A DNA stretch of 64,000 nt from Bog-532 sp963720945 (GTDB lineage: Bacteria > Actinomycetota > Actinomycetes > Streptosporangiales > Streptosporangiaceae). Positions 51,183 through 59,728 of this stretch are shown one piece after another. Below the pieces are notes generated by a model. It ran no database searches and had not been told where the DNA came from. It saw nothing but the letters and a program-made list of their open reading frames with translations. Made by a program: the position numbers and the translations under genes. Position 1 is the stretch's first letter. Each line of letters begins with the position of its first letter. The stretch lies in assembly GCA_963720945.1 (NCBI GenBank), contig CAVRHH010000029.1, positions 248,001 through 312,000 of the forward strand, in the 5' to 3' direction.

Positions 51183-52562
51183 ATGCCCGGTCCCTTGCAG
51201 GTAATCGCCGCCAGCTTCCGTGCCGCAGCCGATTTCGAGGGCCGGGTGCTGGCCGAGGTCGGCCGGCTGCAGGGCCGGGGTGTATTGCGGCTGGTTGACC
51301 TGCTCTTCGTCACCAAGGACGAGGACGGCCAGATCAATCGTCTGGTGGTCGGCGACGATGACTTCGGCGCGCTCCTGTCGAGAATCATCCCGCTTGGCGG
51401 CGCTGGTCCCGTGAAACCAGCAGCGGGCGAGGACTCGCCGGGCTTTGATCCCTCTGACGCGCAGGCACTGGCAGAATCCATGCCGCCGGGGACGGCGCTT
51501 GCGTTCCTGCTCATTGAGCACGGCTGGGCGCAGCCACTCTTCAACGCGATCACCGAGACCGGCGGGGCACTGCTGGGCGAGGATTTCCTCACCGCCGAGG
51601 CCGAGTTGCTCGCGGGCGCCGAGGTCGCGGCGGCCGAGGAGGCGGCTGAGGTGATTGCGGCGGCGCAGGCCGCCGAAGCCCGCGCCCTGCTCCGTGCCAT
51701 GACCGCGGAGGCCGAGGCAGCCGAGGCTGTCGCGGATTCGGAAGCTATCCGCAGGGCTGCGGCCGCCGACGCCATCCGGGCGCTGATCGCCGCGGGCATC
51801 GTGGAGGAGGCAGCCGCCCACGAGGCTGTTGAGGCCCTGGACGCCGCGGGCGTGATCGTGGCAGCCGCCGAGCAGGCAGCGGCGGACGCCGTCGCGGAAG
51901 ACGCAGCCACCGTGAGTGCAGCCGACCAGGCAGCCGCGGACGCCGTCACGGAAGACGCAGCCACCGTGAGTGCAGCCGACCAGGCAGCCGCCGACGCCGT
52001 CAGGGAAGACGCGGCGGAAGTGACGGCGGCGGACCAGGCAGCGGCGGACGCCGTCGCGGAAGACGCGGCCACCGTGAGTGCAGCCGACCAGGCAGCCGCC
52101 GACGCCGTCACGGAAGACGCGGCGGAAGTGACGGCGGCGGACGAGGCAGCGGCGGACGCCGTCGCGGAAGACGCGGCCACCGTGAGTGCAGCCGACCAGG
52201 CAGCCGCGGACGCCATCACGGAAGACGCGGCAGAAGTAACAGCGGCCGACCAGGCAGCCGCGGACGCCGTCACGGAAGACGCGGCAGAAGTAACAGCGGC
52301 CGACCAGGCAGCCGCGGACGCCGTCGCGGAAGACGCGGTCGCGGAAGACGCGGCCACCGTGAGTGCAGCGTCGATCAGCATGGCTGAGGCGAGGGTCCTG
52401 CGCTACTTGCCCACGCCGCTGACCTTCGCCCTCATCGCCGACAAGCTGGGCATCTCCCGGTCGGCGGCGAAGGAACGAGCCGAGCGCGCCTACAAGAAGC
52501 TCGGGGTTCACAGCCGCGCCGAAGCGGTCGGCCGGGCCCGTGCGCTCGGGCTCATCGACTAA
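51183..52562 (+). CDS. DUF6325-like domain, 18-residue-repeat rod, LuxR-type HTH
   Basis: 459 residues. Residues 1-~75 resemble the DUF1269/DUF6325 type: FRAAADFEGRVLAEVGRLQG, VLRLVDLLFVTKDEDGQINR. A Gly-Pro-rich link leads to an Ala/Glu-rich helix region (~135-225), then nine 18-residue repeats (~228-394) of the form AADQAAADAVTEDAATVS. The C-terminal ~60 residues are a LuxR-like HTH (MAEARVLRYLPTPLTFALIA, KLGISRSAAKERAERAYKKL). The 18-residue period equals five alpha-helical turns, so the tract can form one straight helix with an acidic face. ATG 51183 follows GGGAGG. No operon partner. A DNA-binding protein with a spacer rod is the best inference. Confidence 0.75.
   Translation: MPGPLQVIAASFRAAADFEGRVLAEVGRLQGRGVLRLVDLLFVTKDEDGQINRLVVGDDDFGALLSRIIPLGGAGPVKPAAGEDSPGFDPSDAQALAESMPPGTALAFLLIEHGWAQPLFNAITETGGALLGEDFLTAEAELLAGAEVAAAEEAAEVIAAAQAAEARALLRAMTAEAEAAEAVADSEAIRRAAAADAIRALIAAGIVEEAAAHEAVEALDAAGVIVAAAEQAAADAVAEDAATVSAADQAAADAVTEDAATVSAADQAAADAVREDAAEVTAADQAAADAVAEDAATVSAADQAAADAVTEDAAEVTAADEAAADAVAEDAATVSAADQAAADAITEDAAEVTAADQAAADAVTEDAAEVTAADQAAADAVAEDAVAEDAATVSAASISMAEARVLRYLPTPLTFALIADKLGISRSAAKERAERAYKKLGVHSRAEAVGRARALGLID
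51864..52364 (+). repeat. Nine coding 54-bp repeats
   Basis: Units begin at 51864, 51918, 51972, 52026, 52080, 52134, 52188, 52242 and 52296. Unit ends alternate between ATVS and AEVT types; the last has a 15-bp insertion. High identity (many units differ at a few bases) indicates recent unequal exchange. The third copy carries R in place of T/A. Confidence 0.93.
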
Positions 52563-52639
52563 CTCCGGTCCTTCCTCAGCCGGTTCGGCCCGTTCGGCCC
52601 GTTCGGCGGGCGACGGCATGGTCGCCTGCCCGGGCATCG

Positions 52640-52786
52640 GTGGCCGAGGGCCTGACCAACCACTCCATTGCGAGCCGCCTGTCGGTCGCGCCCCGCACGG
52701 CCGAGGCCCACGTCGAGAACATCCGGCGCAAGCTCCAGGTCCGCTCCCGCGCCCAGATCGCCGCCTGGGTCACCCGCCATGCCTGA
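52640..52786 (+). pseudogene. LuxR-type HTH, 3' fragment
   Basis: 48 codons: VAEGLTNHSIASRLSVAPRT then EAHVENIRRKLQVRSRAQIA and AWVTRHA with TGA at 52784. This is the last two-thirds of a LuxR HTH with no sensor or activator part. GTG 52640 might let it be translated as a tiny HTH, but this is doubtful. It lies 78 bp after the repeat-rod regulator and may derive from a lost neighbour. Confidence 0.65.
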
Positions 52787-52824
52787 CCGCCGCCCGCCGC
52801 GCCGGCGGGGCCAGCCGGGGACGG

Positions 52825-53748
52825 CTAGCTCCTGCGCAGCACCGCGGCCTGTTTCTCCAGCGGGAGGAGCTCGGAGCCGAAATCCGGGTACGCGTCAAGC
52901 CAGCGCCGCAGTACTTTCTGCATGTCCGGCACGACGAGGTCGTCTAGGACGGCGGTGGCAACCGGGCTCAGCGACCCGCTCAGCAGCGGCAGCGCCGGAT
53001 AGCGGGCCTGGTGACCGGTGGCTGCGGGCGGCCCGTCAACGAAGAGGAGATCGATCCCCGTCAGGTCCTCCCATGCCCGCCTCGCGTACCACGAGTAGGT
53101 CTCGCCATCAAGGCTGAAGCTCTCCAGCGGGGCGTCGCGTACCTCGGCGATATCGCGGACGTTATGCCTGGCCAGGAAGTCGCGGGTCTTGCCGCCGAAG
53201 ACCGGGTCGTGATCGAGCGCGATGATCCGGCCGTCGATCTCGAACCGCCGCATCGCTAGTGCGAGCCACAGCGTGGATGCGCCGCTGCCGCATTCCACGA
53301 CGAGCGACGGCCGTTCGGTGATAACCAGGTCGACCAGCAGCACGAGCAGGTCTGGCGACGCTGCCCAGCCCCGGGTGGCGGGCAGCACGTCGTTGGCTGG
53401 CAGCACGGCGTTCAGGGTCTGCAACGCTTCCAGCTGGCGGAATGTCTGCTTGGTCTCTTTCTCGATCTTTTTCTCGATCTTTTTCTCGACGTCGGCTTCG
53501 ACCCGCCGCACGGTGTCGAGCGTGCGCGTGGTTTCGCTGGCCAGGTTGCCGATCCGGCTGGCCAGGTCGAGGCTGTGCCTGATCAGCAGGAGCAGGCCGC
53601 CAAGCAGCGGCCCCAGCGCCATCAGTGCCACCGTCGGCACCGCGCCGGCGCCTGTTGCCAGCCCAAGCCCGAGCGCGCCGGCCAGCCACGCGGTGACCAG
53701 CACGGCTACTGTCTCGATGCGCACGAGCTGCCGGATCAGTCGGCGCAT
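52825..53748 (-). CDS. Membrane-anchored class I methyltransferase-like protein
   Basis: 307 residues. Two N-terminal helices (TVAVLVTAWLAGALGLGLATG, VALMALGPLLGGLLLLI), a coiled-coil linker with the charged stretch VEADVEKKIEKKIEKETK (~85-100), then a Rossmann-fold domain: ERPSLVVECGSGASTLWLAL (SAM motif I with GSG), GRIIALDHDPVFGGKT (motif II acid) and GIDLLFVDGPPAATG. It resembles class I SAM methyltransferases linked to surface polysaccharide genes. ATG 53748 follows AAGGAG by six bases. Acceptor unknown; the membrane-tethered coiled coil suggests oligomerisation. Confidence 0.8.
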   Translation of the reverse strand: MRRLIRQLVRIETVAVLVTAWLAGALGLGLATGAGAVPTVALMALGPLLGGLLLLIRHSLDLASRIGNLASETTRTLDTVRRVEADVEKKIEKKIEKETKQTFRQLEALQTLNAVLPANDVLPATRGWAASPDLLVLLVDLVITERPSLVVECGSGASTLWLALAMRRFEIDGRIIALDHDPVFGGKTRDFLARHNVRDIAEVRDAPLESFSLDGETYSWYARRAWEDLTGIDLLFVDGPPAATGHQARYPALPLLSGSLSPVATAVLDDLVVPDMQKVLRRWLDAYPDFGSELLPLEKQAAVLRRS

Positions 53749-53829
53749 GGCGGACTCCTTATTATCCTGCGGCATTATCCTGCGGCGTTCACGCGGCCTG
53801 CCAGCCTCCTGCGAAACTGCCATCACCCT

Positions 53830-54205
53830 ACTTTGATCCGCCCTGGCCGCGAGTAACGAAGATCACGATACTGGCGTGCGCTTGCCGTCGCCTCCTGCCG
53901 GTTAGGTAATCCCACCGAGGAACGGCCGCCGCGCAGCCGGATGAGGCGGTAGCTCACCCGATGGCCGGCGCGGGCCGGGCACCCTAGCGTGCGGGCATGC
54001 CCGAACCGACGCCGCCTGACCTGGCGGAACCTGGCGCGGCTGCGCGGAGTTCAACCTCATCCCGCGGTCGCCGGACCCGGACGAGGCCATCGCCGGGACT
54101 GCCACAGTGCGCGCGCTGCTAGCGGCGTGACAGCGGCACGTGGGGATGCCGCTTGAGGGCCGTCGGGGCGGCGGGTGAGCCTGCTGCCGTGGTAGTACTC
54201 CAGGT
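53830..54205. other. Intergenic region with a possible gene tail
   Basis: Plus strand 54046-54129 reads EFNLIPRSPDPDEAIAGTAT and ALLAA before TGA, protein-like but without a usable start. It may be the tail of a lost gene; nothing else is supported. Confidence 0.3.
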
Positions 54206-54427
54206 ATGAACGTGAGTGTGAGCCTGCCGGATGATGACGTCGAGTTCCTGGACTCTTACGCCCAGGCCCGGGGAATGGAGTCCCGGTCCGCGGTCGTCCA
54301 TGAGGCCGTCGGGCTGCTGCGCGTTACCCATCTCGGAGACGCATATGACGACGCCTGGGATTCCTGGGAAGCCTCCGATGAGGCCAGCGCATGGGAATCT
54401 GTTACCGCCGACGGCCTGGGAATCTGA
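54206..54427 (+). CDS. mazE: MazE-type antitoxin
   Basis: 73 residues beginning MNVSVSLPDDDVEFLDSYAQ then ARGMESRSAVVHEAVGLLRV: a ribbon-helix-helix DNA-binding domain, with an acidic C-terminal tail (AYDDAWDSWEASDEASAWES) suited to occlude the MazF active site. The stop TGA is directly followed by the toxin ATG. It will repress the operon and neutralise the toxin. Start ATG 54206 lacks a strong ribosome site, so leaderless initiation is possible. Confidence 0.85.
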   Translation: MNVSVSLPDDDVEFLDSYAQARGMESRSAVVHEAVGLLRVTHLGDAYDDAWDSWEASDEASAWESVTADGLGI

Positions 54428-54775
54428 ATGCGCCGCGGCGAGATCGTCACCGTGAGCCTTGATCCTGCCCACGGATCGGAACCCGGCACAACCCGCCCGG
54501 CCGTGGTCGTCAGCAACGACGCCGCCAACGCCACGGTGACCCGGCTGCGGCAGGGGGTCATCACGGTCGTGCCGGTGACCTCGAACACCGCTCGCATCTA
54601 CCCGTTCCAGGTTTTGCTGCCCGCAGACCAGACCGGGCTGCCCCGTGACTTCAAAGCAGAGGCCGAGCAGGTTCGCTCGGTCGCGGTCCAGCGGATCGGC
54701 GACAAGGTCGGCCAATTGCCCGCGGCCCTCGTTGCAGAACTCGACCGGGCACTCCGTGTGCACCTCAACCTGTAG
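54428..54775 (+). CDS. mazF: MazF-type mRNA endonuclease toxin
   Basis: 115 residues of the PemK/MazF family: MRRGEIVTVSLDPAHGSEPG, TRPAVVVSND, GVITVVPVTSN, YPFQVLLP and AEQVRSVAVQRIGDKVGQLP. The Arg in RPAVVVSND and the Ser/Thr in VPVTSN line the known RNA-cleaving groove. Directly abuts the antitoxin. The pair should act as a stress or phage-response toxin-antitoxin module. Confidence 0.92.
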   Translation: MRRGEIVTVSLDPAHGSEPGTTRPAVVVSNDAANATVTRLRQGVITVVPVTSNTARIYPFQVLLPADQTGLPRDFKAEAEQVRSVAVQRIGDKVGQLPAALVAELDRALRVHLNL

Positions 54776-54916
54776 CGGGTCAGTTCAGGCCCTTACCGCG
54801 CCGGAAGGCAGGTCGCGGAAGCCGCCGGCGAACTCCCAGAACCGGTAGACGTCGGCTCACCACCGGCACCCGGCGGATCGGATCAGTCACGTTCATCTCA
54901 CCCTCTCCGGCCTCGA

Positions 54917-55483
54917 TCACGGAGCCCGGTGGACACGGCTGTCCCACCGGGCGTAGTAGGGCCGCACGCCGAGCGCCCTGGCCAGCAGCCACAGCGGCGG
55001 CAGCATCAGGTTCTGCACCCCGATGGGCGGCGAGGTGACCCGGCTTTCGTGGCGGAAATGCCAGAAGGTGGCGCCCAGCTGGAGCGGGTTGCGCGGGGCG
55101 CCCCTGGGCGTGGTCCTTCCGTCAGCGGCCAGGCCGGCGACGGCCTCGTGGAACTCCCTGGTACGCAGCGCCGGCCGGAGCTCGACTACGGCCTGGATCT
55201 CGGCAGGTCCGGGGTTTCCTTCGGAGTGGCGGACGCCCGGCGGCACAACGATCGTCTCGCCCGCCCGTCCCACGAGTTCCTCGCCGTTGAGGGTGAAACG
55301 CGCTTCGCCCGAGGTGATGATGAAGCGTTCCTCCTGATGCGGGTGGATGTGCTCGGTGACCACACCGCCGGGCACGCTGCGCCAGCTGAACCGGACGAGA
55401 TCCTCGCTGCTGTCCTCAGCCACGGCCGTGAACTCGATCCACTCGCCGGTGGCAGGGTTGAAGAAGGGCCGGAAGCCGGTCAT
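54917..55483 (-). CDS. Cupin domain protein
   Basis: 188 residues. Cupin core: SWRSVPGGVVTEHIHPHQEERFIITSG with a His-rich metal motif (EHIHPHQEE), then TLNGEELVGRAGETIVVPPGVRHSEGN giving the second His motif. The C-terminal half (LQLGATFWHFRHESRVTSPP, VQNLMLPPLWLLARAL) is longer than a minimal cupin. Such proteins are oxygenases, isomerases or binding proteins. ATG 55483 is used; ribosome-site evidence is weak. Lies between MazEF and the MMPL operon on the same strand as the latter. Confidence 0.85.
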   Translation of the reverse strand: MTGFRPFFNPATGEWIEFTAVAEDSSEDLVRFSWRSVPGGVVTEHIHPHQEERFIITSGEARFTLNGEELVGRAGETIVVPPGVRHSEGNPGPAEIQAVVELRPALRTREFHEAVAGLAADGRTTPRGAPRNPLQLGATFWHFRHESRVTSPPIGVQNLMLPPLWLLARALGVRPYYARWDSRVHRAP

Positions 55484-55674
55484 CGCCGCGTCAGCCTGAT
55501 GGGAACTTCGGCGGCGCTGCCAGTCATTCCGGCGACCTGGGTGCTGGCTGGCGCGGCTCTAGGCACGGCTGGGCACCGACTCCACGAAGCGCAGGACGGC
55601 GCCGGTGGTGATGCCGGGCCGCTGCGACTGGGGATAATGCCGGCTTCGGGCACCATGACGACTTCTGCGCGTCA

Positions 55675-57936
55675 CTAGGTACCGACCGGCTCGGGTGCGG
55701 GTGCCTGGACTGCGCCGGGCGCGGGACCGTCGTCTTCGTGGATGCCATGCCGGGCGTAGAAGCGGCGCAGCGGAGCGGGTGCCCACCAGTTCGCGTCGCC
55801 GGCCAGCCGCATGACCGCGGGTACCAGGAGCATCCGCACCAGCGTGGCGTCGAGGATCAGGGCGACGATCATGCCGACGCCCAGCAGCTTGATGAACGTG
55901 ATGCTGGACAGGGAGAACAAGCCGATCACGACGACCAGCAGCAGCGCGGCGCTGGTGATCACGCCGCCGGTGCGCTGCAGGCCGGACGCGATCGCCCTGG
56001 TGTTGTCGCCGGTGATGTCGTAGCTCTCGCGGATCCGCGAGAGCAAGAACACCTGGTAGTCCATGGACAGCCCGAACATGATCGCGAACATCAGGATCGG
56101 GATGGTGGGGCTGATCGTACCGTTCGGGGTGAAGCCCAGCAGCCCGGAGAGGTGGCCATCCTGGAAGATCCAGGTCACGACGCCGAACATCGCCCCCAGC
56201 GACAAGACGTTCATCACGATCGCCTGCAACGGCAGGACCAGCGACCCGAACGCCAGGAACATCAGCAGGAACGTCGCCAGGACGACAGCCAGCGCCATCC
56301 ACGGCAGGATCTGCCCGAGGCTGGACAGCTCATCGGCCAGCGCGGCGGTCTGCCCTCCGGTGTATGCCGTGGTGCCGGGGGGCGCGGCGACGTCACGGAC
56401 GTGCCCGGCGATGGCCCGGGCCTGCGGCGTATAAGGGCCGGGGCCGTAGCTCATGTCGATCCGGGCGATGTTGCCGTGGATGCCCGTTAGCTGCGCGCCA
56501 GTGACGCCGGGGACATGGTCCAGGCGGCCGACGTACGCGGTCAGGCCGGCGGCGCGGCTGGGCGAGCCGGTGACCGGGCCGGGGAACTGGACGATGGCCT
56601 CGATCGGAGCGGTCGGGTTGCCGGGGAAGTCGGTGTTCAGAGCCTCGGTGACGATGCGAGGCGCGGCGGCGGCCGGCAGCACGGTGGCATCGACGCCGCC
56701 CCAGACGACCTTCAGGAACGGCGAGCCGAGCCCGAGCAGCACCACCACGATCGGCACCGCGTACAGGACGGGCCGGCGCATCACACTGTGCGCCAGCCGG
56801 TACCAGCCACCGCTGCCCTCGGCGGCGGGCGGGCGCTGCACCGAGCGGCGGATCCGCAGCGAGTTCACCTTCGGGCCGAGCACCGCCAGCAGCGCGGGCA
56901 GCACGATGAGCGCGGCGAGCATGTCGACCAGGACCGTGGCGACGCCGCCATACCCCATTGAGCGCAGGAAGAGCTCGGGGAACAGCATCAAGCTGGCGAG
57001 GACGATAGCGACGGTGACCCCAGAGACCGCCACCGTCCGGCCAGCGGTGGCCACCGTCCGTGCCACCGCGTCCTCCACCGAGTCCTGCCGGTGCAGTTCC
57101 TCCCGGAACCTGCCGACGAGGAACAGCCCGTAGTCGATGCCCAGTCCCAGGCCCAGGATCGTGGTGATGTTCAGCGAAAATACCGACACGCCGGTGAAAA
57201 TGGTCAGCAGCCGCAGCGCGGTGAACGAGCCGAGGATCCCCAGGGCGCCGATGGCCAGCGGCAGGCAGGCCGCGGTCAGGCTGCCGAAGATCACCAGCAG
57301 CAGGATCAGCAGGATGGGGAAGGACAGGCCCTCAGCGCGGGTGATGCTGGCGGTGGTCTGCTGGTCGATGGTCTCGTTGGTGGGGACCACCCCGCCAACT
57401 TGAGTGCGCAGGCCGGGGGCGTTCAGCTGGGCCTTGATCGCGTCGTAGCTGTCCTGCCGGGCGGTGTCGGTGGCGCCGGCCAGCTCGATGACGGCGTACG
57501 TCTGCCGGCCGCTGGCGCTGACGAACTGCCGCGACCTAGCCGACCAGTACGACGCGTACGACTCGGCCTTGCTGTGCGGCAGCGCCGCCAGCGTCTGAGT
57601 CACTGCGGACCGGAACGCCGGGGATGCCGTAGTGAGGGTCTTACTCGAATACAGCACGACCACATCCCCGGCGTCCCGGCCGAATGCTGATGTTGCCAGG
57701 TTCGCTTCGTGCTGGCTCTGGCTGTCCGGGGCGTTGAACCCGCCGGCGGTCTGCACCTTGGCGAAAATGGTGGTCCCCCACACGCCGCCGACCACCGCGA
57801 CCAGCAGGGCGATCACGAGGATCAGCCGCCTGCGCCGGTAAGCAGTGCGCCCCCACCTCTCGAATACGAAACGGCTGGCGGGCTTCACGTGGTCAGCAGG
57901 GGAGGTCATGGCGTTTATCGCCTTCGGCTCGGTCAT
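55675..57936 (-). CDS. MMPL-family membrane transporter
   Basis: 753 residues. TM1 RRLILVIALLVAVVGGVWGT; signature ILGLGLGIDYGLFLVGRFREEL in the first half and MFGLSMDYQVFLLSRIRESY in the second, with the Asp-Tyr pair in each; C-terminal cytosolic tail DDGPAPGAVQAPAPEP. Two large periplasmic loops occupy ~50-185 and ~430-560. Start ATG 57936 overlaps the stop of the oxidoreductase gene as ATGA, so the two are co-translated; a later start at 57909 is possible. Not closely similar to the MMPL at 29778. Probably exports a lipid or small molecule. Confidence 0.92.
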   Translation of the reverse strand: MTEPKAINAMTSPADHVKPASRFVFERWGRTAYRRRRLILVIALLVAVVGGVWGTTIFAKVQTAGGFNAPDSQSQHEANLATSAFGRDAGDVVVLYSSKTLTTASPAFRSAVTQTLAALPHSKAESYASYWSARSRQFVSASGRQTYAVIELAGATDTARQDSYDAIKAQLNAPGLRTQVGGVVPTNETIDQQTTASITRAEGLSFPILLILLLVIFGSLTAACLPLAIGALGILGSFTALRLLTIFTGVSVFSLNITTILGLGLGIDYGLFLVGRFREELHRQDSVEDAVARTVATAGRTVAVSGVTVAIVLASLMLFPELFLRSMGYGGVATVLVDMLAALIVLPALLAVLGPKVNSLRIRRSVQRPPAAEGSGGWYRLAHSVMRRPVLYAVPIVVVLLGLGSPFLKVVWGGVDATVLPAAAAPRIVTEALNTDFPGNPTAPIEAIVQFPGPVTGSPSRAAGLTAYVGRLDHVPGVTGAQLTGIHGNIARIDMSYGPGPYTPQARAIAGHVRDVAAPPGTTAYTGGQTAALADELSSLGQILPWMALAVVLATFLLMFLAFGSLVLPLQAIVMNVLSLGAMFGVVTWIFQDGHLSGLLGFTPNGTISPTIPILMFAIMFGLSMDYQVFLLSRIRESYDITGDNTRAIASGLQRTGGVITSAALLLVVVIGLFSLSSITFIKLLGVGMIVALILDATLVRMLLVPAVMRLAGDANWWAPAPLRRFYARHGIHEDDGPAPGAVQAPAPEPVGT

Positions 57937-58943
57937 GGCGTGCTGGCCTGGGCCCGGTACCAGGCGACGGTCGCGGCGATGGCGGCGGCCAGCGGGGTGC
58001 CGGCCGATCCGAAGACGGCCTCGTATTTGCTGGTGTCCAGGACGAAGGGCGCGTCGAACTGGTAGGCCGTCTCGGCCAGCCCTCGCAGGGTGGGGTTGAT
58101 AATCCCGAGGGCACGCACGGCCAGCTTGGGCACCGAACGGACGCCGACTTGATGCCCGACCTCGCCAGCTACCAGGTCGAGCAGCGCGCGGGTAGTGACG
58201 GTCGGCGGGCCGGGCAGGTGCCACACCTGACCGGCGGCCCGGGGATCGGTGCCGAGGGTGGCCAGGCCGGCGGCGATGTCGGGAACGTAGCTATAGGTGT
58301 GCGGCAGGTCCGGGTTGCCGATGAAGTCGGCGCGCCGGCCGACCAGCGCGTTGCCGAAGACCCGCTCGCCGAGCGTTGACCCTCCGGTGACGCCGGCACC
58401 GAAAAAGTCCGAGGCCCGCCCGATGGCGATATGGACCTGGCCGGCTTCGGCGGCGGCCAGTAGTTCCCCGGTCATGGCCGCCCGGGTCCGGCCCTTGACG
58501 GTCGTGGCGGCTAGCGGCAGGTCTTCGGTCATCGGCCTGCCCCCGGTCGGGCCGTAGCCATAGAGGTTCTCCAGGGTCACCAGCAGAGCGCCGGTGCGCT
58601 CGGCGGCGGCCAGCACGCCGCGCTGCAGTGGCGGGAAGAGCTCCGGCCACTGGGCGTAGGGAGCATTGAGGCACTGGTAGATGACTGCGGCGCCCTTCGC
58701 GGCATCGCTGGCCGCGTCAAGGTCGGTAGCGTCCGCCGCTCGCCAGTCGGTCCCTTCTGCCATGCCAGCCGGCCTGCGCCGCGACACTACCCGGACTGTG
58801 ACGCCTCGTTCCGCGAGCAAGGCCGCGAGAACGCGACCGACCTGCCCCGTACCGAAAACCACATGCAGCCTGTCGTTGTCCCCCAGCCGAGCCGGCGCGG
58901 CGGCGTCCTCGGCGAGACCCGTTTCTCGTGAACTGTCAGGCAT
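57933..58943 (-). CDS. NAD(P)-dependent epimerase/dehydratase-like protein
   Basis: 336 residues. N-terminal Rossmann motif LHVVFGTGQVGRVLAALLAE (GxGxxG variant at ~32-38), acidic strand RVVSRRRP (favouring NADP), then VIYQCLNAPYAQWPELFPPL, and a C-terminal half with ASDFFGAGVTGGSTLGERVF and TYSYVPDIAAGLATL. Extended-SDR type; typical YxxxK is not obvious (YGYGPTGG), so catalysis may be atypical. ATG 58943 is chosen; a longer reading to 59012 adds only basic residues. First gene of an operon with MMPL. Confidence 0.8.
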   Translation of the reverse strand: MPDSSRETGLAEDAAAPARLGDNDRLHVVFGTGQVGRVLAALLAERGVTVRVVSRRRPAGMAEGTDWRAADATDLDAASDAAKGAAVIYQCLNAPYAQWPELFPPLQRGVLAAAERTGALLVTLENLYGYGPTGGRPMTEDLPLAATTVKGRTRAAMTGELLAAAEAGQVHIAIGRASDFFGAGVTGGSTLGERVFGNALVGRRADFIGNPDLPHTYSYVPDIAAGLATLGTDPRAAGQVWHLPGPPTVTTRALLDLVAGEVGHQVGVRSVPKLAVRALGIINPTLRGLAETAYQFDAPFVLDTSKYEAVFGSAGTPLAAAIAATVAWYRAQASTP

Positions 58944-59012
58944 CGCAGCAGCCGCCGGGATCAGGCCATGACCAGCATGATGTACCAGGGTGGCGGACCG
59001 CCGGGGCCGCAT

Positions 59013-59728
59013 CGTCGCTTCGGTGGTGCGCGATGACGTCGCGTCTCAAGACGGTGTGTGCCACTGACAGAGAGCAGGTGAGGAAAAGGGCAGATGCCAC
59101 CACAAGTCACCTTCGGCTTAGCTGCGCACAAGGCGCCACCGAGGTCCAGGGCAGCCGAAAGGAATATCGACGTCGTCCACACGCAGGATGGACGGGTACA
59201 CCTTCCTAGCCCGGACGGTACGCCTGATCCGCCGGACAGACAAGGACGCAGGGTGACCTGCGGCCAGTCATCGGAACGATGGGGCGTGCTCTGACTGGCT
59301 GGACTCTACGGCGAGCAGTGCCCAGGGCGTGTGCTGCTGCTGGTGCCAGATGGCACCGGCGGCCCCGGCCAGCCACTCCTCGTTATCCGGACGTTGGGCC
59401 AGGCGGCCAGGCGGCCAGGCGGCCAGGCGGCATTGTGGCCAGCCGGCCCGGAGCTGGCCTGCCGGGCCACGGACGGGCCACGTTTGGCGGGAGCCAAGCG
59501 CCTGCCAGACTCCGGCGATCAGCTCGCCGGTGGCGCGTCCCATCAGGAAGGCGCCCATCGCGCCGGGCTGCTCGCTGAATGGCGGTGCAGCTCGTCGCCG
59601 GCCTTGTGCCAGCCGGGCTCGCGTTCCGGTCCCCCGGTGAAGCCGCCGGCGGCTACCGGCATCATGAGGATGATCTTCCTGATCGGGGGTTGCTTCGGAC
59701 GGGGTCCGGGCGGCTCGGCGGGCGGGGC
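59013..59728. other. Intergenic region with an 8-bp repeat
   Basis: GGCCAGGC repeats four times at 59399-59430. Frames over this region are short and implausible. A fragment SEQPGAMGAFLMGRATGELI on the minus strand near 59515-59575 looks protein-like but cannot be assigned. Confidence 0.4.

Noticed and set aside
51012..52637. Long minus-strand ORF (about 540 residues) over the repeat-rich gene
   Set aside because: It is the antisense of the 54-bp coding repeats; its composition (GCLVGCTHGGCVFRDGV repeats) is an artefact of repeat translation, and the plus frame has domains, a ribosome site and a normal start.
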